Origin: Lycium barbarum
Taxonomy: Eukaryota; Streptophyta; Magnoliopsida; Solanales; Solanaceae
DNA: 64,000 bases
NCBI RefSeq assembly: GCF_019175385.1
Contig: NC_083340.1
Span: forward strand, 7,789,706-7,853,705
Reading direction: 5' to 3'
Each line of letters begins with the position of its first letter. Positions within the stretch are counted from its first letter, which is position 1. The translations under genes and the position numbers were made by a program. The notes under the pieces were generated by a model. That model searched no databases. It was not told where the DNA came from and saw only the letters and a list, made by a program, of their open reading frames with translations. This document shows positions 13,111-24,560 of this stretch, piece after piece.

Positions 13111-13859
13111 GCTCCTATATTTGTTTGTTGGGAAATCTGGAAACAATGGACCTCTTGCAAATATGGAAATCAAGTAATGATGAATAAGAAAAGATGGAAT
13201 ATCACATTATCTGGAATATCATGACTGCCATGAAAATGATGTTCCCTAGTTGCAACATTTCTGGTAACTGGCCTGCTGTCTGCGAAAAAATCGAAAAGCT
13301 TAGACCGATGCTGAATATCAAGCAAGTTACCTGGAAATTTCCAGATCATGGAGAGTTCAAAGTTAATGTGGATGGTAGCTATATTAGAGAAATTGGCAGA
13401 GCTGGTATAGGAGGGATCATTCGAGACAGTAATGGAGACTTCTATAAGGCTTTTTCTAAACCCATTGACTGTATCAACAATAATTTCTCTGAAGCAAAGG
13501 CTGCTAACTTTGCTGTCCAGTGGTGTAAGGTAATAGGCCTTAACAAGGTTATTATAGAGATGGACGCTAAGATTATTTGTGACATGCTCAACAAAAAGGC
13601 TACTACCAATATGAAACTAAAGCATTTGATCCAAAGTATCATCAGGGAAAACGACTCAGTGGACTTCAACCATTGCTTCAGAGAGTCCAACAAGATTGCC
13701 GATTTTCTTGCCAAACAAGCTTCAACTAGTGGTAACGACATTATCTACACTTCATTTCATGAACTTCCACAAGAAGTGAAGGGATTAATCCAACTTGATA
13801 AGTGGAAACTCCCTTCCCTGAGAAGAAGATACGACAAATGTAATTTTTTTGTAAGTTGA
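13111..13859 (+). pseudogene. LINE ORF2 C-terminus: RNase H domain
   Basis: The plant L1 RNase H is recognisable: NVDGSYIREIGRAGIGGI with the first Asp, FSEAKAANFAVQW with the Glu, IIEMDAKI with an Asp, and HCFRESNKIADFLAKQAS with the final Asp. It ends KWKLPSLRRRYDK and stops near 13859. The following ~200 bases are 3' UTR leading to the A-rich tail at 14063-14073. The region before 13194 continues the zf-RVT frame (VCWEIWKQW) but is shifted relative to the RNase H frame. Confidence 0.85.
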
Positions 13860-14558
13860 TAGAACTTTTCTAAATAGAGAAGGACATTGTATAGGCTGCT
13901 TCCTTCTTCTAATTTTTTTTGGATATATGTGCAGTTATCTCTTGGTTAGAGGTTTGGTCCATGTCCCCCTCTAACATATGTAATACTTTTGCATCAATAG
14001 ACATGGTAGGGGTCGAGCCTAACCCCTCACACCATCGGGATCACAACCTAAGGTGATGGCTTAAAAAAGAAACGAGATCCTCGGGGATTAATAATGTGCT
14101 AATTAAATAATCAACCTTAATCAATAACACGTTAATCGAACAAAAAAATTCTATGCCCGTGGGTGTGATTCGATGCTTAAATGTCCCGATTAGCTAAAAC
14201 CACATTCCGCATAATATGGTCCTTGACTATCTTTTTATAGTAATACAGTCCTCAGAGCAAGTTCCTTTGCACTTTCTTTTTTATCATAATTTAGTTAGTA
14301 TTTGGAGGTGCAACTTTTTCTATTTGGCGAGCAATAGAAATAGAGTCCGTTTGGCTTAGCTGATTTAAAATAGCTGATAAATATAAGTGCTGATAAGAAT
14401 TATTTTAGTGCCGAAACTGATTTAACAAATAAGTAATTACGTGTTTGAATAAAAGAGCTGAAACTATTAATAAGCTGTTGAAGTGTTTGGCAAAAAAGTG
14501 ATGATAAGCAATTTTTTGTGTTAACATGACTTAAATGCCCCTGAAGCTGTTTAAACTA

Positions 14559-14611
14559 GGGGAAATAACCCTCTATGGCATTTTGGGTAAAGTATTACCC
14601 GAAATGGCCAT

Positions 14612-14648
<37 letters not shown>

Positions 14649-15084
14649 TTTTGTAGCCGTCATCCCATTTTTTTAAAAAAGTTATTACCCGAGATAGCCA
14701 CCTCCCCTTTCCCCCCATATCAAACTCCAAGATGCTATTTTTTCCTTCCAAATCTCTTTCTAATGTTGGTGTTTTTTTAAGGGTAAAGTGTGTATAAAAC
14801 ACATACATTATGTTACACTTTTAACACTATATAAACACTGTATAACACTGTAGAAGTGTGTATAAACACCTCTTATACGTTATTATACATTTTTATACAA
14901 GGTTTATACATTGTCTACAGTAGGTGTATAAAGTTGTATATTGTTGTCTAAAGTTGTACATTGTTGTATAATGTTGTATATACAAGCTGCGGCCATAATT
15001 TGTTGGGTCACAGGTTTGTAATTTAAAAATATGCTAACCAAATGTAATTTTGTGGGCTAAATTGTACATTACTGAAATTTCCCC
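14559..15084. mobile_element. 526-bp MITE with perfect 9-bp TSD (Mutator-like)
   Basis: The termini ggggaaat and atttcccc are inverted. The flanking repeats are tttaaacta at 14550-14558 and 15085-15093, a perfect 9-bp TSD typical of Mutator-like elements. It contains a long poly(T) (about 14612-14645) and many short 'tgtataa' motifs. No ORF of note. Confidence 0.75.
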
Positions 15085-15243
15085 TTTAAACTAATAGGAC
15101 ATGATTATTATAATATTGCAATTTCCAGATTGATAGTTCCTTTCGAATAATTCATTAAAAACATTTGTTTGATTCAAATAAAAAATGGTTTATGTCTCAA
15201 TTTAGGTTTAGTTCAAAATTGATTAGATAATAGTATTATTCAA

Positions 15244-15266
15244 AAACAACAACAACAACAACAACA
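15244..15266 (+). repeat. (CAA)n microsatellite
   Basis: About seven uninterrupted CAA units. No gene nearby. Confidence 0.8.
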
Positions 15267-16076
15267 TACCCTACCCTAGAATATAGAGGAATATGATTGA
15301 GTTTCATGCTTTATAAAACTTACAAATCAGCAATCATTGATGTCCAGTTGGTAGAAGGGAATTGCTTGCAAGTTGGAGATCCAAAAAATTTAAAAAGTTA
15401 GAAAATACATCGTAACATAGCTTTATGTCATATGCAAATTAATAGAGTAAAAGAGAATTTTCTCACCCAAATAATACCAAGAAGAATTTGTAAAAATAAA
15501 GTTGTTGATGTTGAAGAGGTTACAGAAGTCATAGATTCGAAGAACTAGTGAAGGAGTAAAATCAAGGGGAGGGTTCAAATTTTGTTTTTAAAAAAGGTAT
15601 TTTAGGAATTACATAAAATAATTAGGGAAAGAATAATAAAATCATTGGTCAAACCAAATACACTAAAATATTATAAGTAGGGGGAGACCAACTTATGACT
15701 TATGATTTATTTTGGCTTATAAGCACTTTTAACATTTACCAAACACGTAAATAAGCTAAAAATTGTTTATAAGCTAGTTTGACTAGCTTAGAAGCTTAGC
15801 CAAACGCCCTCATAGTATTACAAATGATTGTTTTGGCTAAATTAAAGGCATTCCATTCTAAAGGAGTTTGTTGTGTGATTTCATCTCAATTCTCAAGCTT
15901 ATTGTGAATATTCATGTCTTGCATATTTGAGATTTAGTCTTTTAAGCAAGAGTTTTTGCAAGTAATAATTCTATATTCTGTTGTTAGGTTTCGGAAAATT
16001 TGATGGTCGCGGATTAGTCTGTTTTGCACCGCCAGCAACCTCAACTCAAAGGGTGGAAATGATGAAATATTAAGAA

Positions 16077-16325
16077 TAAATACGTTAATTCTTAACGAAT
16101 TAGGAGCACGATGGAAGTGTCTCATTCGCTCGAAAAATAGAGACCTCAAAGTTATTGAATAATAATAACTAGTCATTTTCATTCGTGCGAATGAGACACT
16201 TCCATCGTGCTCCTAATTCGTTAAGATATGCAAAATTCAAACCTACAAGTCAATGCATTCATTCCGTTTTATTGGAAAAACAGAAGAATCTAAAACGTTG
16301 TTTTCATCAAGAATTAACGTATTTA
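16077..16325. repeat. foldback structure with 39-bp perfect stem
   Basis: 16091-16129 and 16187-16225 are exact reverse complements (39 bp) around a 57-nt spacer that itself can form a small hairpin. The left arm extends outward (16077-16093) and matches 16309-16325 inverted, skipping 83 nt on the right side. The right side is the native sequence shared with blocks B and C, so the left arm is a locally created inverted copy joined across an AAG microhomology. Confidence 0.85.
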
Positions 16326-16367
16326 TACAACTAGTTGAATATAAGATAGTTCAATGTCATCATTTTT

Positions 16368-16459
16368 TTTTATGACAAGGGAACCCGCAGCCGCTATCCT
16401 TCGGGTGTGCACAGGGTAAACCCAGGTCCTGTGCAATAACTCGCAAACCACACAGGATC
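16368..16459 (-). mobile_element. short retroposon (SINE-like) with 16-bp TSD
   Basis: An insert of about 92 bp is flanked by caatgtcatcattttt at 16352-16367 and 16460-16475 (perfect 16 bp). The T-run at its left end reads as a poly(A) tail on the minus strand. The interior (acccgcagccgctatcc, cgggtgtgcacagggtaaac) is a sequence I recognise as widely dispersed in Solanaceae genomes, but I do not assign a family name. Confidence 0.7.
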
Positions 16460-16557
16460 CAATGTCATCATTTTTCTCTTCTGTCAAGGAAATTTTGTGG
16501 CCTATGTTTAATTTTTCATCAGTATTGGAAAGAACAATATGGAAAATAAAATTATTT

Positions 16558-16817
16558 CTCCCTCCGTCTCATATTACTTGCCACTTTCCCTTTTGCACGC
16601 TTCTTAAGAAATCATAAATAAAATATGTATTTTACTACCTTCCCCTATCTCTCTCCAATAAATACATTCTAATCAATATTGACTATTTTCAAGAACATTT
16701 AATACTAAGGGTAAGATGAGGAATATTTAATTAATTTATCTTGATTTTGTAAATGAACAAGTAATTTGAGACATATATTTTTAGTAATGTGACCAAGTAA
16801 TATGGGACGGGGGAGTA
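16558..16817. mobile_element. Stowaway-like MITE
   Basis: The termini ctccctccgtctcatatta and, inverted, ctcccccgtcccatatta are the classic plant Stowaway 'CTCCCTCCGT' end. The length is about 260 bp with no ORF. A TA duplication is visible on the right (gagTA) but is not clear on the left. Confidence 0.7.
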
Positions 16818-17959
16818 CTGGGAAGAACAATCATAGGGTCAAAGTGTGAATACAATTATATAGGTTCTCAATTAGTTTTCTTTATAAGTTTAGCACTATA
16901 ATATGTGCGGTATTGATAGATCGTGGCTAGTCTATGGAAATCCAAAAAAACTCACCGCAAATATTGACAATTTATCGTCAAAGATGCTAATGCGAAGTTA
17001 TCATTGGATATGTTCGTTAAAAAATTTCATTTAGCTTTTTATTTCGCAATCCATAATCAAAGGAATAGATATTTTGATAGTTGTTCATATATTCAAAGTA
17101 AACCATAGATTCTGGTATTTTGAGTCACAGGTTTGAAAAGAATGGCCCGAACAATACAACTACAGCTTATATTTGAAAATTTAATGAAAACGTACTACAA
17201 CTTGATGCATTATTTGTTTGTTTGTTTGTTGTTTTTATGCATAAGCAGCGCAATAGATGACAGGAAGTTCAACGAATGTGACAGGCTAGCTCCTTCTTGT
17301 TTATTCATTTTGTACTTTAATTTCTTAAAAGTCACAACTTTGTTTTGTAACTTTTGACTTTAGTGCAAACAATCTATAGTAGTATATGGTTATTTGTGAA
17401 ATTTACCCAAGAGATTTCGAATATACGACAAGTATAAAATGACTCATTTGCTCGGTTATGAAATCAGAGTTGCGTGGATGCTAACAGTCCATCAATTAAG
17501 TGAAAAGTGGTAATTAAATAGAAAATCAAAGAAATAATGAACTACAAAAAAAAAAAAAAAAAAAAGAAGTAAAGAATCTTATTCAATAAATCATCTTGGG
17601 GAGATTTTATAGATGGCCTACTCATTTTCACTTTACTGCACTAAAAATATTAAATTATTTTGGAAAAATACATTAAAATTTCCTAGATTATATATGTTTT
17701 GTTATTTTAACAGTCAAATAATTGGGTGTCTATAATAGTCCTGAACGATAATTTTTCGTATTTGAAACCCACATGGATTTATTCAAAATAAGATACATAC
17801 CTTAAATAAAAACACATACCATTACATCCAATGCAGCTAATAGCAGATTGCACAAACTCAAGATTGAAATATTGACAACTCGTAGACAAGGCTTAGATTT
17901 ATTAGAAACACATATAGTATTAAAACTTTGGTCCTTTCAAGTACTGTAGAAAGTCGTGA

Positions 17960-18034
17960 TCAAATACTATTTGCAACTTCAGTGATAACACAGAGGAGCA
18001 AGACAAAGATGGCTACTGTTATATTTTTATCCAT
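17960..18034 (-). pseudogene. gutted copy of the secreted-repeat protein gene (copy 1)
   Basis: On the minus strand this starts MDKNITVAIFVLLLCV, nearly the same signal peptide as the intact gene at 28699, then stops after 24 codons. A deletion joins codon ~16 to the region of the original stop codon, so the whole repeat-bearing mature part is gone. The 5' flank (TATA-like tatatata, the 'gaacaatccattcacttctt' segment inverted) and the 3' flank ('ctttctacagtacttgaaa') still match the 28699 locus. It may still be transcribed, but only a signal-peptide stub would be made. Confidence 0.75.
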
Positions 18035-18260
18035 TGAGACTATTTTGTTTCTGTGTTGAAATATGTATATGGCGGGTTAATATTTATGAATGCACTTATT
18101 AATATATATAGGGAAGAATCTAAGAGAGATTTGTTTGTATGTTGCTTTTACAGTGAACAATCCATTCACTTCTTGACGATCTTTGCATCGTCAATTGATC
18201 AACAAACATAGTTCACCTAGAGATTCCATTGTTAGAATTGTTTGATTGTGCCTTCTTCAA

Positions 18261-19588
18261 AACAAAATCCAATAACTACAAGGCAATTGAATGTGCACAT
18301 TAATATTGTAATAAGGAGATTTAAATCTTGTCTCTGCAATTAATCCGATTTTCATTGCTTGTAGATGATAGCGTGAAATTACATCCAATGACCTTCGGAA
18401 TGCGCTTTCTTAAATTTTTGACCCCCGCTTGCCTCATGAGCAAACCTTCATGATCAAAAGTCTAAACTTGTTAAACTTTAAGTTTTGTCTATGTAGTAAG
18501 TGGGGTAAAATATTCAAGAAAACCTATCTCCAAGGACATTCTTGTAAATCTTCCTATAGATATGAGTGACAAATTTAGCCCTGAAAATCATGACCGTCAA
18601 AATTTGGGGTTAACCGGTGTATCTATTAACTCAGGCCATTTTGATCTGTCTAATTCAGCCCATCTAAAAGTTGAGCTGATATGCCGTCCCAATTGACCTT
18701 TAAGGAACTTTTTCAAAATATTTTTTGTTTGGTATGTTATATATATAGTCATAATAAGGAAAAAAACGTTTTATCTGGTACTTAAACAAATTATAAGAAA
18801 ATAAACAAATAAGTTAAAATTTAGTAAGAGTTGGGCGGGCTGAGTTATGACCCATTGTTTAGTCCATTTCAGCTGCCCATTTATTAACTAAAAATTACTT
18901 GGCATAGCTTACATTATTACATATTTGTGGAATATAACTAAACTTTACAATAATTATATTTAGTAGCTAAAATATAACATATTTACTTCCTATAGCAACC
19001 ACTTTTTTACCACTCATCTGATAAATTCCCACACCCCTAAATTTAAGCAAAAAAAAAAAAAAACGTCCCTCTCTCCTATCCCCCTAATACACGCCATTAT
19101 GTCCAATATCCCTTAATTTCCTCCAATTTCAAATCAGTTTTACAATAGTTCATCTTCCTTGTTTATCTCTAATTAACTACTCATTAATTTCACTCATAAT
19201 TCAAATCTAATTCCCAAAAAAGGTAATATTCTCTACTTATTTTTATGTTTCACCGTGTATTTAACCTATATATTTATGTTGTATTTTCAGTATATTTAGT
19301 TCGTTTGTATTTTTTAGTTCAGTTATTACAGATCTGTGACTTAACCAGATCTATATTTTATGTGCATTTTAAGTATATTTTGTATTGTTTATTTCTTTCA
19401 CATGTTTCTTCAGTTAATTCGTGTTTATTGTTCTTCACCATAACTGTAATTTTTTGTAGTATATTTAACCATTTAAATACAGTCGAAATATACAGCAAAT
19501 ATAAATTAGATATATTCCATAAGTCCACTTTTAATGTACAGTGTGTTACATAAGTTAAAATTTCATCTAAATACACTCCCAATATATG

Positions 19589-19633
<45 letters not shown>

Positions 19634-20400
19634 AGTTAACAGTAAACCAGAATAAGTAGTATCTAACAGATCAGTCAAAATGCAACTAAAATATAGCCAA
19701 AATATATACGAAATACAACTATTAAAACATAAATCTAAAACAAAAGGTCAAATCAGTTTATATAGATTAGACTTTTCAAATCTTATTAAACCACCAATAT
19801 AACATAACATCTTGTTAGCTGTTTGAGTGAGATATGAGATCAGATATGGAATGGGTGGATATTTGCGTGAATCAGGGAATATTAAAAACTGATTTTAATT
19901 TAAATTGGAATAGATTTTGTTTCCATAAATATAACACTTTAGTTTTCTCATCGTGTGTATTTCCGTTATATTTATCCTATATTTAAGTCGACGCGTCTAC
20001 TAGGTAAATATAGGGTCCTCCAGCTATGAATTGTAAATGTAGAACATGTAGTTATAGGTTGTTAGAAGGAGCTAAAAGGTAGCTGTTTGTGAAAATTTTA
20101 CATTTGTTAACTCAACCAACTTTGACCTGTTCAAAATCAATCTAACCCACCCATTTGACATCCCTTCAGTTTACACCCGCATAGTCAATATTTTCTTGCA
20201 AAAGGTATTTATACACTTTTATACATTATGATACAAGTTTTATATCATTATTTAAGTAATGTATATACTTTGTATAAATATCACTAGCTACAATAACCAA
20301 CTTTATAGCAGTATATAACCTGCATATAGAAGAAGCAACTTAGCCCATCAGTAGTACGACGATCCATGTCCTTATATCAAACATGTTACATATAACTCCA
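18261..20400. other. AT-rich intergenic DNA, no gene found
   Basis: I see no supportable gene. An (AT)n run sits at 19591-19626. The motif 'gggcgggctgagttatgaccc' near 18833 and the 'ctatagcaacc' / 'ggttgttag' pair (about 18990 and 20060) hint at old transposon debris, but I could not define ends. Confidence 0.4.
19591..19626. repeat. (AT)n microsatellite
   Basis: An uninterrupted AT dinucleotide run of about 36 bases. Confidence 0.9.
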
Positions 20401-20632
20401 AAAGATATCATTTATTACTCATGAAAATTTGGATACAAAGAAAGGAAGGCAACTTATTGCCTCCTCTATAACAATTAGAATTAAAAAAAATATACTTCCC
20501 TTGAAAATAAGCAACATATGTAAGCAATACAAATTACAAAACACCAAACACACTGAAAGAAACAAATTAATTACTCCATATGAATTGGGAATTAATTTCT
20601 GGAACTGAAAGAAATATGAATTGGAAATTTGC

Positions 20633-21070
20633 TTAAGCGCATTGGAAGTTCTTGGGGGCATATTTTCCGCAGTTGTTGAGCAACAAGCTGAGGGAAAGTG
20701 GGACATTGAGATTAATTCCCAACACATTGGCTTTAATGGCAGTGCAAAGGCAAACAGCAGCATCAAGGTCAGCAAGTCCTTGAATTAGAGAGCAGCATGG
20801 AGTTTTAGCTGGGCTACTTCCAATAACAAGGTGCACTAAGTCATTTAACAAATTGGCACACACTTTTAGCTTAAGTGTGTCCTTTGGGCACTTTCCCTTT
20901 GATGATGGTGTAGATGGGGTGGAGGGGGTAGAAGGGGTAGGGGTAGGGGTAGGGCGGGGTTTGGAGTGTGGGGGTGGTGGGCATGGGACATAAGTGGAAC
21001 TAACCATAGTGAAGAAAAGAATGTTCAATGTGAGAACAAGGGCAATTGAGCATACACCAAACTTAGCCAT
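20633..21070 (-). CDS. hybrid proline-rich protein (14 kDa proline-rich / 8-cysteine motif), copy 1
   Basis: A 145-residue secreted cell-wall-type protein. Residues 1-25 form a hydrophobic signal peptide (cleavage likely near MVSS/TYV). Residues 29-60 are a short Pro/Thr/Ser domain (PCPPPPH, then TPS repeats). Residues 61-144 are the hydrophobic-seed / 8-cysteine domain with Cys at 61, 71, 92, 93, 107, 109, 134 and 144, giving the C..C..CC..CxC..C..C pattern of the DC2.15 / 14 kDa HyPRP family. Such proteins are exported to the wall, and family members respond to development or stress; the exact role is not known. No intron is needed. It is the most diverged of the three local copies (extra Cys at residue 7, shortest TPS tract) and lies head-to-head with copy 2. 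A TATA box is at 21159-21166. Confidence 0.9.
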   Translation of the reverse strand: MAKFGVCSIALVLTLNILFFTMVSSTYVPCPPPPHSKPRPTPTPTPSTPSTPSTPSSKGKCPKDTLKLKVCANLLNDLVHLVIGSSPAKTPCCSLIQGLADLDAAVCLCTAIKANVLGINLNVPLSLSLLLNNCGKYAPKNFQCA

Positions 21071-21600
21071 TTTTCAAAGTTAATTAGCACTTTTGACTGT
21101 GGCTAATTAGTAGTGGAAATGTTATTTGTTTGGTGTTTGAGATGATGAAATGAGTGGGTATTTATAGATGGAAATTCTGAGTTTTTTTCTTCTATTTTTC
21201 ATAAAATTGATAGAGGTCCATGTGGATAGAGAATATCTAGACAACCAGCTGGCGATCGAATGCAAGTTGAGATACTACTACTATTATTGGATTATAAACT
21301 TGGAAGTTTTGTGGATTTCATTAGTTGTCTTATTATCTTCTTCGTCAAAAATAACTTATTCATCCTTTATTTTCACATGGGACTTAGATTATTCTCTTTA
21401 ATTATTTGAACATTGATCTTGAATCTTGAACATGCTGGACTTTTACCAAGATCTGGATCCTATCAAGGTTATTCTTCTATTCAGTTTGGAAACTAGCAGT
21501 AATTGCCAGTAACTTTTTACAAGATTAATTCCACTGTCCAAGCTTGCTGTAAAAAGTTACTTGTAATTAATTTTTGCTCATTCTTAGCATATAGTATACG
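21071..21600 (-). repeat. promoter region shared (inverted) with copy 2
   Basis: Read on the minus strand, this upstream region follows that of copy 2 (about 24560-25010) in order: 'ctagtttccaa', 'cttgat..ggatcca', 'gttcaaataatta', the TATA box, then the ATG. The two genes are therefore arms of an inverted duplication separated by about 2.9 kb. Confidence 0.65.
21159..21166 (-). promoter_or_regulatory. TATA box of proline-rich gene copy 1
   Basis: TATAAATA on the minus strand, about 90 bases upstream of the ATG. The motif and its spacing are conserved at copies 2 and 3. Confidence 0.75.
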
Positions 21601-21956
21601 ACAGTCATATTATCTGTTGCTTCAAATTATTAAGGTCTTAGTTAATTTCAGATAATCAGATAAAGATCTCATTTCCTATTCGTTGATGTCAAGTTCTCTT
21701 TCCATGGAAGAAAAGAAGTTGATATGTATAAACATCTTTCTAACAATAGTAACTTTGTGTTTAATTAATTTACGCTAGCGGTGCAAAATTTTTTACAGAT
21801 CAGGTTATCAAAATTTAATTACTGCAAGCATGGACATTGGAACATTAATCTTATATTGTCAATGCATATGATCTATATCGATGTTATTCATCTTTGCTAC
21901 ATATATTCTGATGATATGCTAATACAAACTCACCTAATTAACACTAAAAGATGAGT

Positions 21957-24110
21957 AATGACTCCCAGAACAGGATAATCTACGGTAGAGAATGACACGA
22001 GGGATTAATTAAAGATTAAGCCGTGATTTCACGGATAAATAATGTGCTAATTGAATAATAAACTTTAATAACGCGTTAATTAGAAAAGAGCATCCTATGA
22101 TCGCGGGTCGTGTGATCATCATGCCATGCTCGAATGTCTTGATTAATTAGTGAAGAAAAAATTACTATATTTTCTTTCTAGAATATCACCTTTCAACCAG
22201 CTCGGAAGTATAATGAAGAGTCTATAAAGACAATAGTCATAGCTCTTGGAGGTGAAATTTTATTTTATGCAAGCTGTAGCCTGTAGAATTAAATAATATC
22301 ACAAGTTATTGTTTTGGCTATATTAGAGGCATTTAATTCTCAAGGTGTCGGCAGTATGCTTTCTCATCTCAAATCTGAAGCTTAGTTTTTGAATATTCAT
22401 ATATCTAGCAAATTTTGAGATTTTGGCTTTTCAATAGCTAGGTAGGACTCCATGAGACATGCATAATGAAGAGTCCATAAAGAGAAAAGTCGAGGCTTGT
22501 TTAAGATAAGATGATCAATCGTACACATTATTCATGAGTCCTACATCTTAATCGCGAGATTTTTTTTTTTTTTGACTAAACCAGTTTGTATGATGTTTTT
22601 CTCAAAAGACCTCTTACCATTAAAAATATCACTACACCTTATATGTACCTTTTTTTTCCAGCTATTAATGTGGACTTTGTTCACACACTCAATAATCTAT
22701 CCCTTGAACTAAATTCAGCCTTGAACTAAATTCAGCATGATCCCCATCATCTCATCGGCTTCTATTGAGAATAACTTTGTGGCACCCACAGTACTGGCTT
22801 CTTTTTTGCGTATGTTTCTCCAATTTAAAGCTACGGATAAAGGTAGTAAATCGGCCAGTAGACGGTCAAAGGCAGTAAGTCGGACCCACTCCACCAACTC
22901 TGCCAATTCCATACCCGTCTCGTAATTGATTCTGATACTAATTGTTGGGTTAAGCCAACCCAAATATACTTTTAATATGGTTTGATATTGTCCGTTTCGG
23001 ATCAAACCTGGATGATTTTTTCCAAAATGCCTCATACCATTTAGAGTATAGCTACACTTTTTATACAATTGTATTTTTCTTTTCAGTTATCAATGCTATA
23101 CTTCGTCCCCACACACATTAATCTCCTTCCAAAGATAGTAAGTGTTGCAAACTAAAACGATATACAACTTGGTTTTGAAATAATAACGCTAAAAGTTAGA
23201 GGAGTTGGTCGTCTTTTCGAGCCATTGAAGCAACGGGTCGTGCAATAATGAGAGACACTTAAGTACATCATGCTCCTTCCTTTTTTGCAGTTGCTAATAT
23301 GGATAGGCTTATTAAACTTAAACGAGAGTGGAGTTAAAACTTAAAAGAGTTACTACAAATTGGAATTGTTCTGGCTGCTAAAGTTCCTGAACGTCCTTAT
23401 TGAAAGCAAGTGTCCTTATTTAAAGCAGGTAAAACATAGATGCAAATGTAGTGCTCCCTCGTTAAGTATACAATTCCAACTTAAAAATATCTCATTAAGG
23501 TTCACTATTTCAAGTCAATGAATTAATTCCGTTTTATTGGAAAAATAGAGAGAATCTGAAAAACGTGGTTGTCAACAATGCACGTATTTGTGCAACTAGT
23601 TGAATACTAGCGAAGTCAGTATTAGAAAGCACCCTGTGGAAATGAATCTTTTAGGAAGAACAATCCTTTGGGCCAAAGTGTGAATACAGATATTCAGGTT
23701 CTCAATTAATTTTCCTTATATTTTTACCACTATAATATGTGTGGTATTGATAAATCGTGGTTCGTGCATGGCCAGTATATGAAAATCCCAAAAAAATCTC
23801 CGCAAATATTGACAATTTAATTAAAGTCAAAGATGCTAATGCAAAGTTATCATTGGATATGTTCATTAAAACTTAAAAGTCGATTTTCATTTAACTTTTT
23901 ATTTCGGAATCCATATCAAAGGAGTAGCTATTTTGATATGTGCTCATAGATTCAAAGTAAACCATAGATTCTTGTTCAATTATAAATTGTAGCTTGGATT
24001 TTGGAATTTTAATGAAAACAACTTGATGCATGAAATATGCTACTTCCTGTCTTTTTGCATAAGCTACGCAATAGGTGCCTAGAAGTTCAACGAAACGTGA
24101 CAAGATTAAC
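21957..24110 (+). repeat. duplicated block B
   Basis: Matches block A (505-582 plus 14089-17600) and, in its right part, block C (33100-34330). No intact gene; open frames on the minus strand at 22715-23068 belong to a TRIM-like element. It provides the uninterrupted counterpart of the sites where block A carries the LINE and the TIR nest. An inverted fragment of its left end lies at 41575-41933. Confidence 0.6.
22570..23117 (-). mobile_element. TRIM-like miniature LTR element (probable)
   Basis: On the minus strand an LTR-like segment (about 23117 to 22943) ends ...cccaaca and is followed by tagtatcagaatca, resembling the initiator-Met tRNA primer-binding site tggtatcagagc. A similar LTR-like segment recurs at about 22703-22570. 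The ~230-bp interior holds a short open frame (GMELAELVEWV). The same element, truncated on its left, is in block C (32810-33170), so it predates the block duplication. The outer left end is degenerate. Confidence 0.5.
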
Positions 24111-24560
24111 TATATCTGGCTGATGTTTACACGCATCAATCGCGATTGGAAATATCTTTATACGCATCCTCTGGAATCAAAACATGAAAATTATTAATTG
24201 GAAATACGTTTTTGTCAGGTTAATACATTTACTTCAAGATATTATGATTTCTATGAACCTTTTCGCCCTATCAAATATATTATAAAGAACTTCTAATACT
24301 TTTTAATTTTTATTTATATTGTATATTGTGTTGGTCCGAAATTATTTTATTCATATAACTGACATTAACTTATTTGGGATTGAAATATAGTTATTGTTAT
24401 CAGATTAAGAAAAAATAAATAGCAGCTATCAATATCAATAGAAAAATATATAGGAAGAAACTTCTTGGTAGTGTACAAATTCCCAGCCTAAGCTTTCTGG
24501 CATATCTTCTTTTTTACACTTCCACTAGCATAGTAGAACAAATAGACAGCACTATTACTA
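24110..24560. other. gene-free flank of proline-rich gene copy 2
   Basis: No gene. It is close to the corresponding region of copy 3 (about 42880-42920 plus 43200-43590), which places one boundary of the duplicated gene unit near 24100. Confidence 0.5.

Larger units (their letters stand above)
583..14075 (+). mobile_element. L1-type LINE, near full length, inactivated, with two nested LTR insertions
   Basis: A non-LTR retrotransposon bounded by a 13-bp target-site duplication (gatcctcggggat at 570-582 and 14076-14088) with an A-rich 3' tail just before the right copy. Domain order is ORF1 (DUF4283-like plus zinc knuckle), then endonuclease, reverse transcriptase, zf-RVT and RNase H, as in plant L1 elements. 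Subtracting the nested LTRs (3601-8116 and 10435-13105) leaves about 6.3 kb, a normal full-length size. Stop codons and frameshifts break every ORF, so it is dead. The interrupted reading frames resume across both nested insertions once each LTR and one TSD copy are discounted. Confidence 0.93.
14343..15811. mobile_element. non-autonomous TIR DNA transposon, 3-bp TSD
   Basis: Termini are gagtccgtttggcttagct and, inverted, gagggcgtttggctaagct. They are flanked by ATA on each side (14340-14342 and 15812-15814). Block B (around 22225-22330) lacks the insert. There is no transposase. A 3-bp A/T TSD and the GTTTGG-containing TIR suggest a PIF/Harbinger (Tourist-like) element, but the superfamily is tentative. 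A second MITE (14559-15084) is nested in it. Confidence 0.6.
14089..17600 (+). repeat. duplicated block A (continuation after the LINE)
   Basis: With its insertions removed, this matches block B (about 21990-24110) in the same order: the 'aataatgtgctaatt' start, the 'ttggaggtg' segment, the 'tgttttggcta' segment, then the 'ccgttttattgg' and 'gcaactagttgaata' segments. A partial third copy lies at 33540-34330 and an inverted one at 32440-32780. Insertions unique to A are the TIR nest 14343-15811, the hairpin at 16077-16325 and the retroposon at 16368-16459. Confidence 0.6.

Noticed and set aside
20419..20775. 118-codon minus-strand frame overlapping the end of proline-rich gene copy 1
   Set aside because: A shadow frame of the real gene's 3' end and UTR. 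The 8-cysteine frame at 20633-21070 is the conserved one in all three copies.
22715..23068. 117-codon minus-strand frame
   Set aside because: It runs through the LTR, primer-binding site and interior of a TRIM-like element. The related copy at 32875-33087 is truncated and frameshifted.
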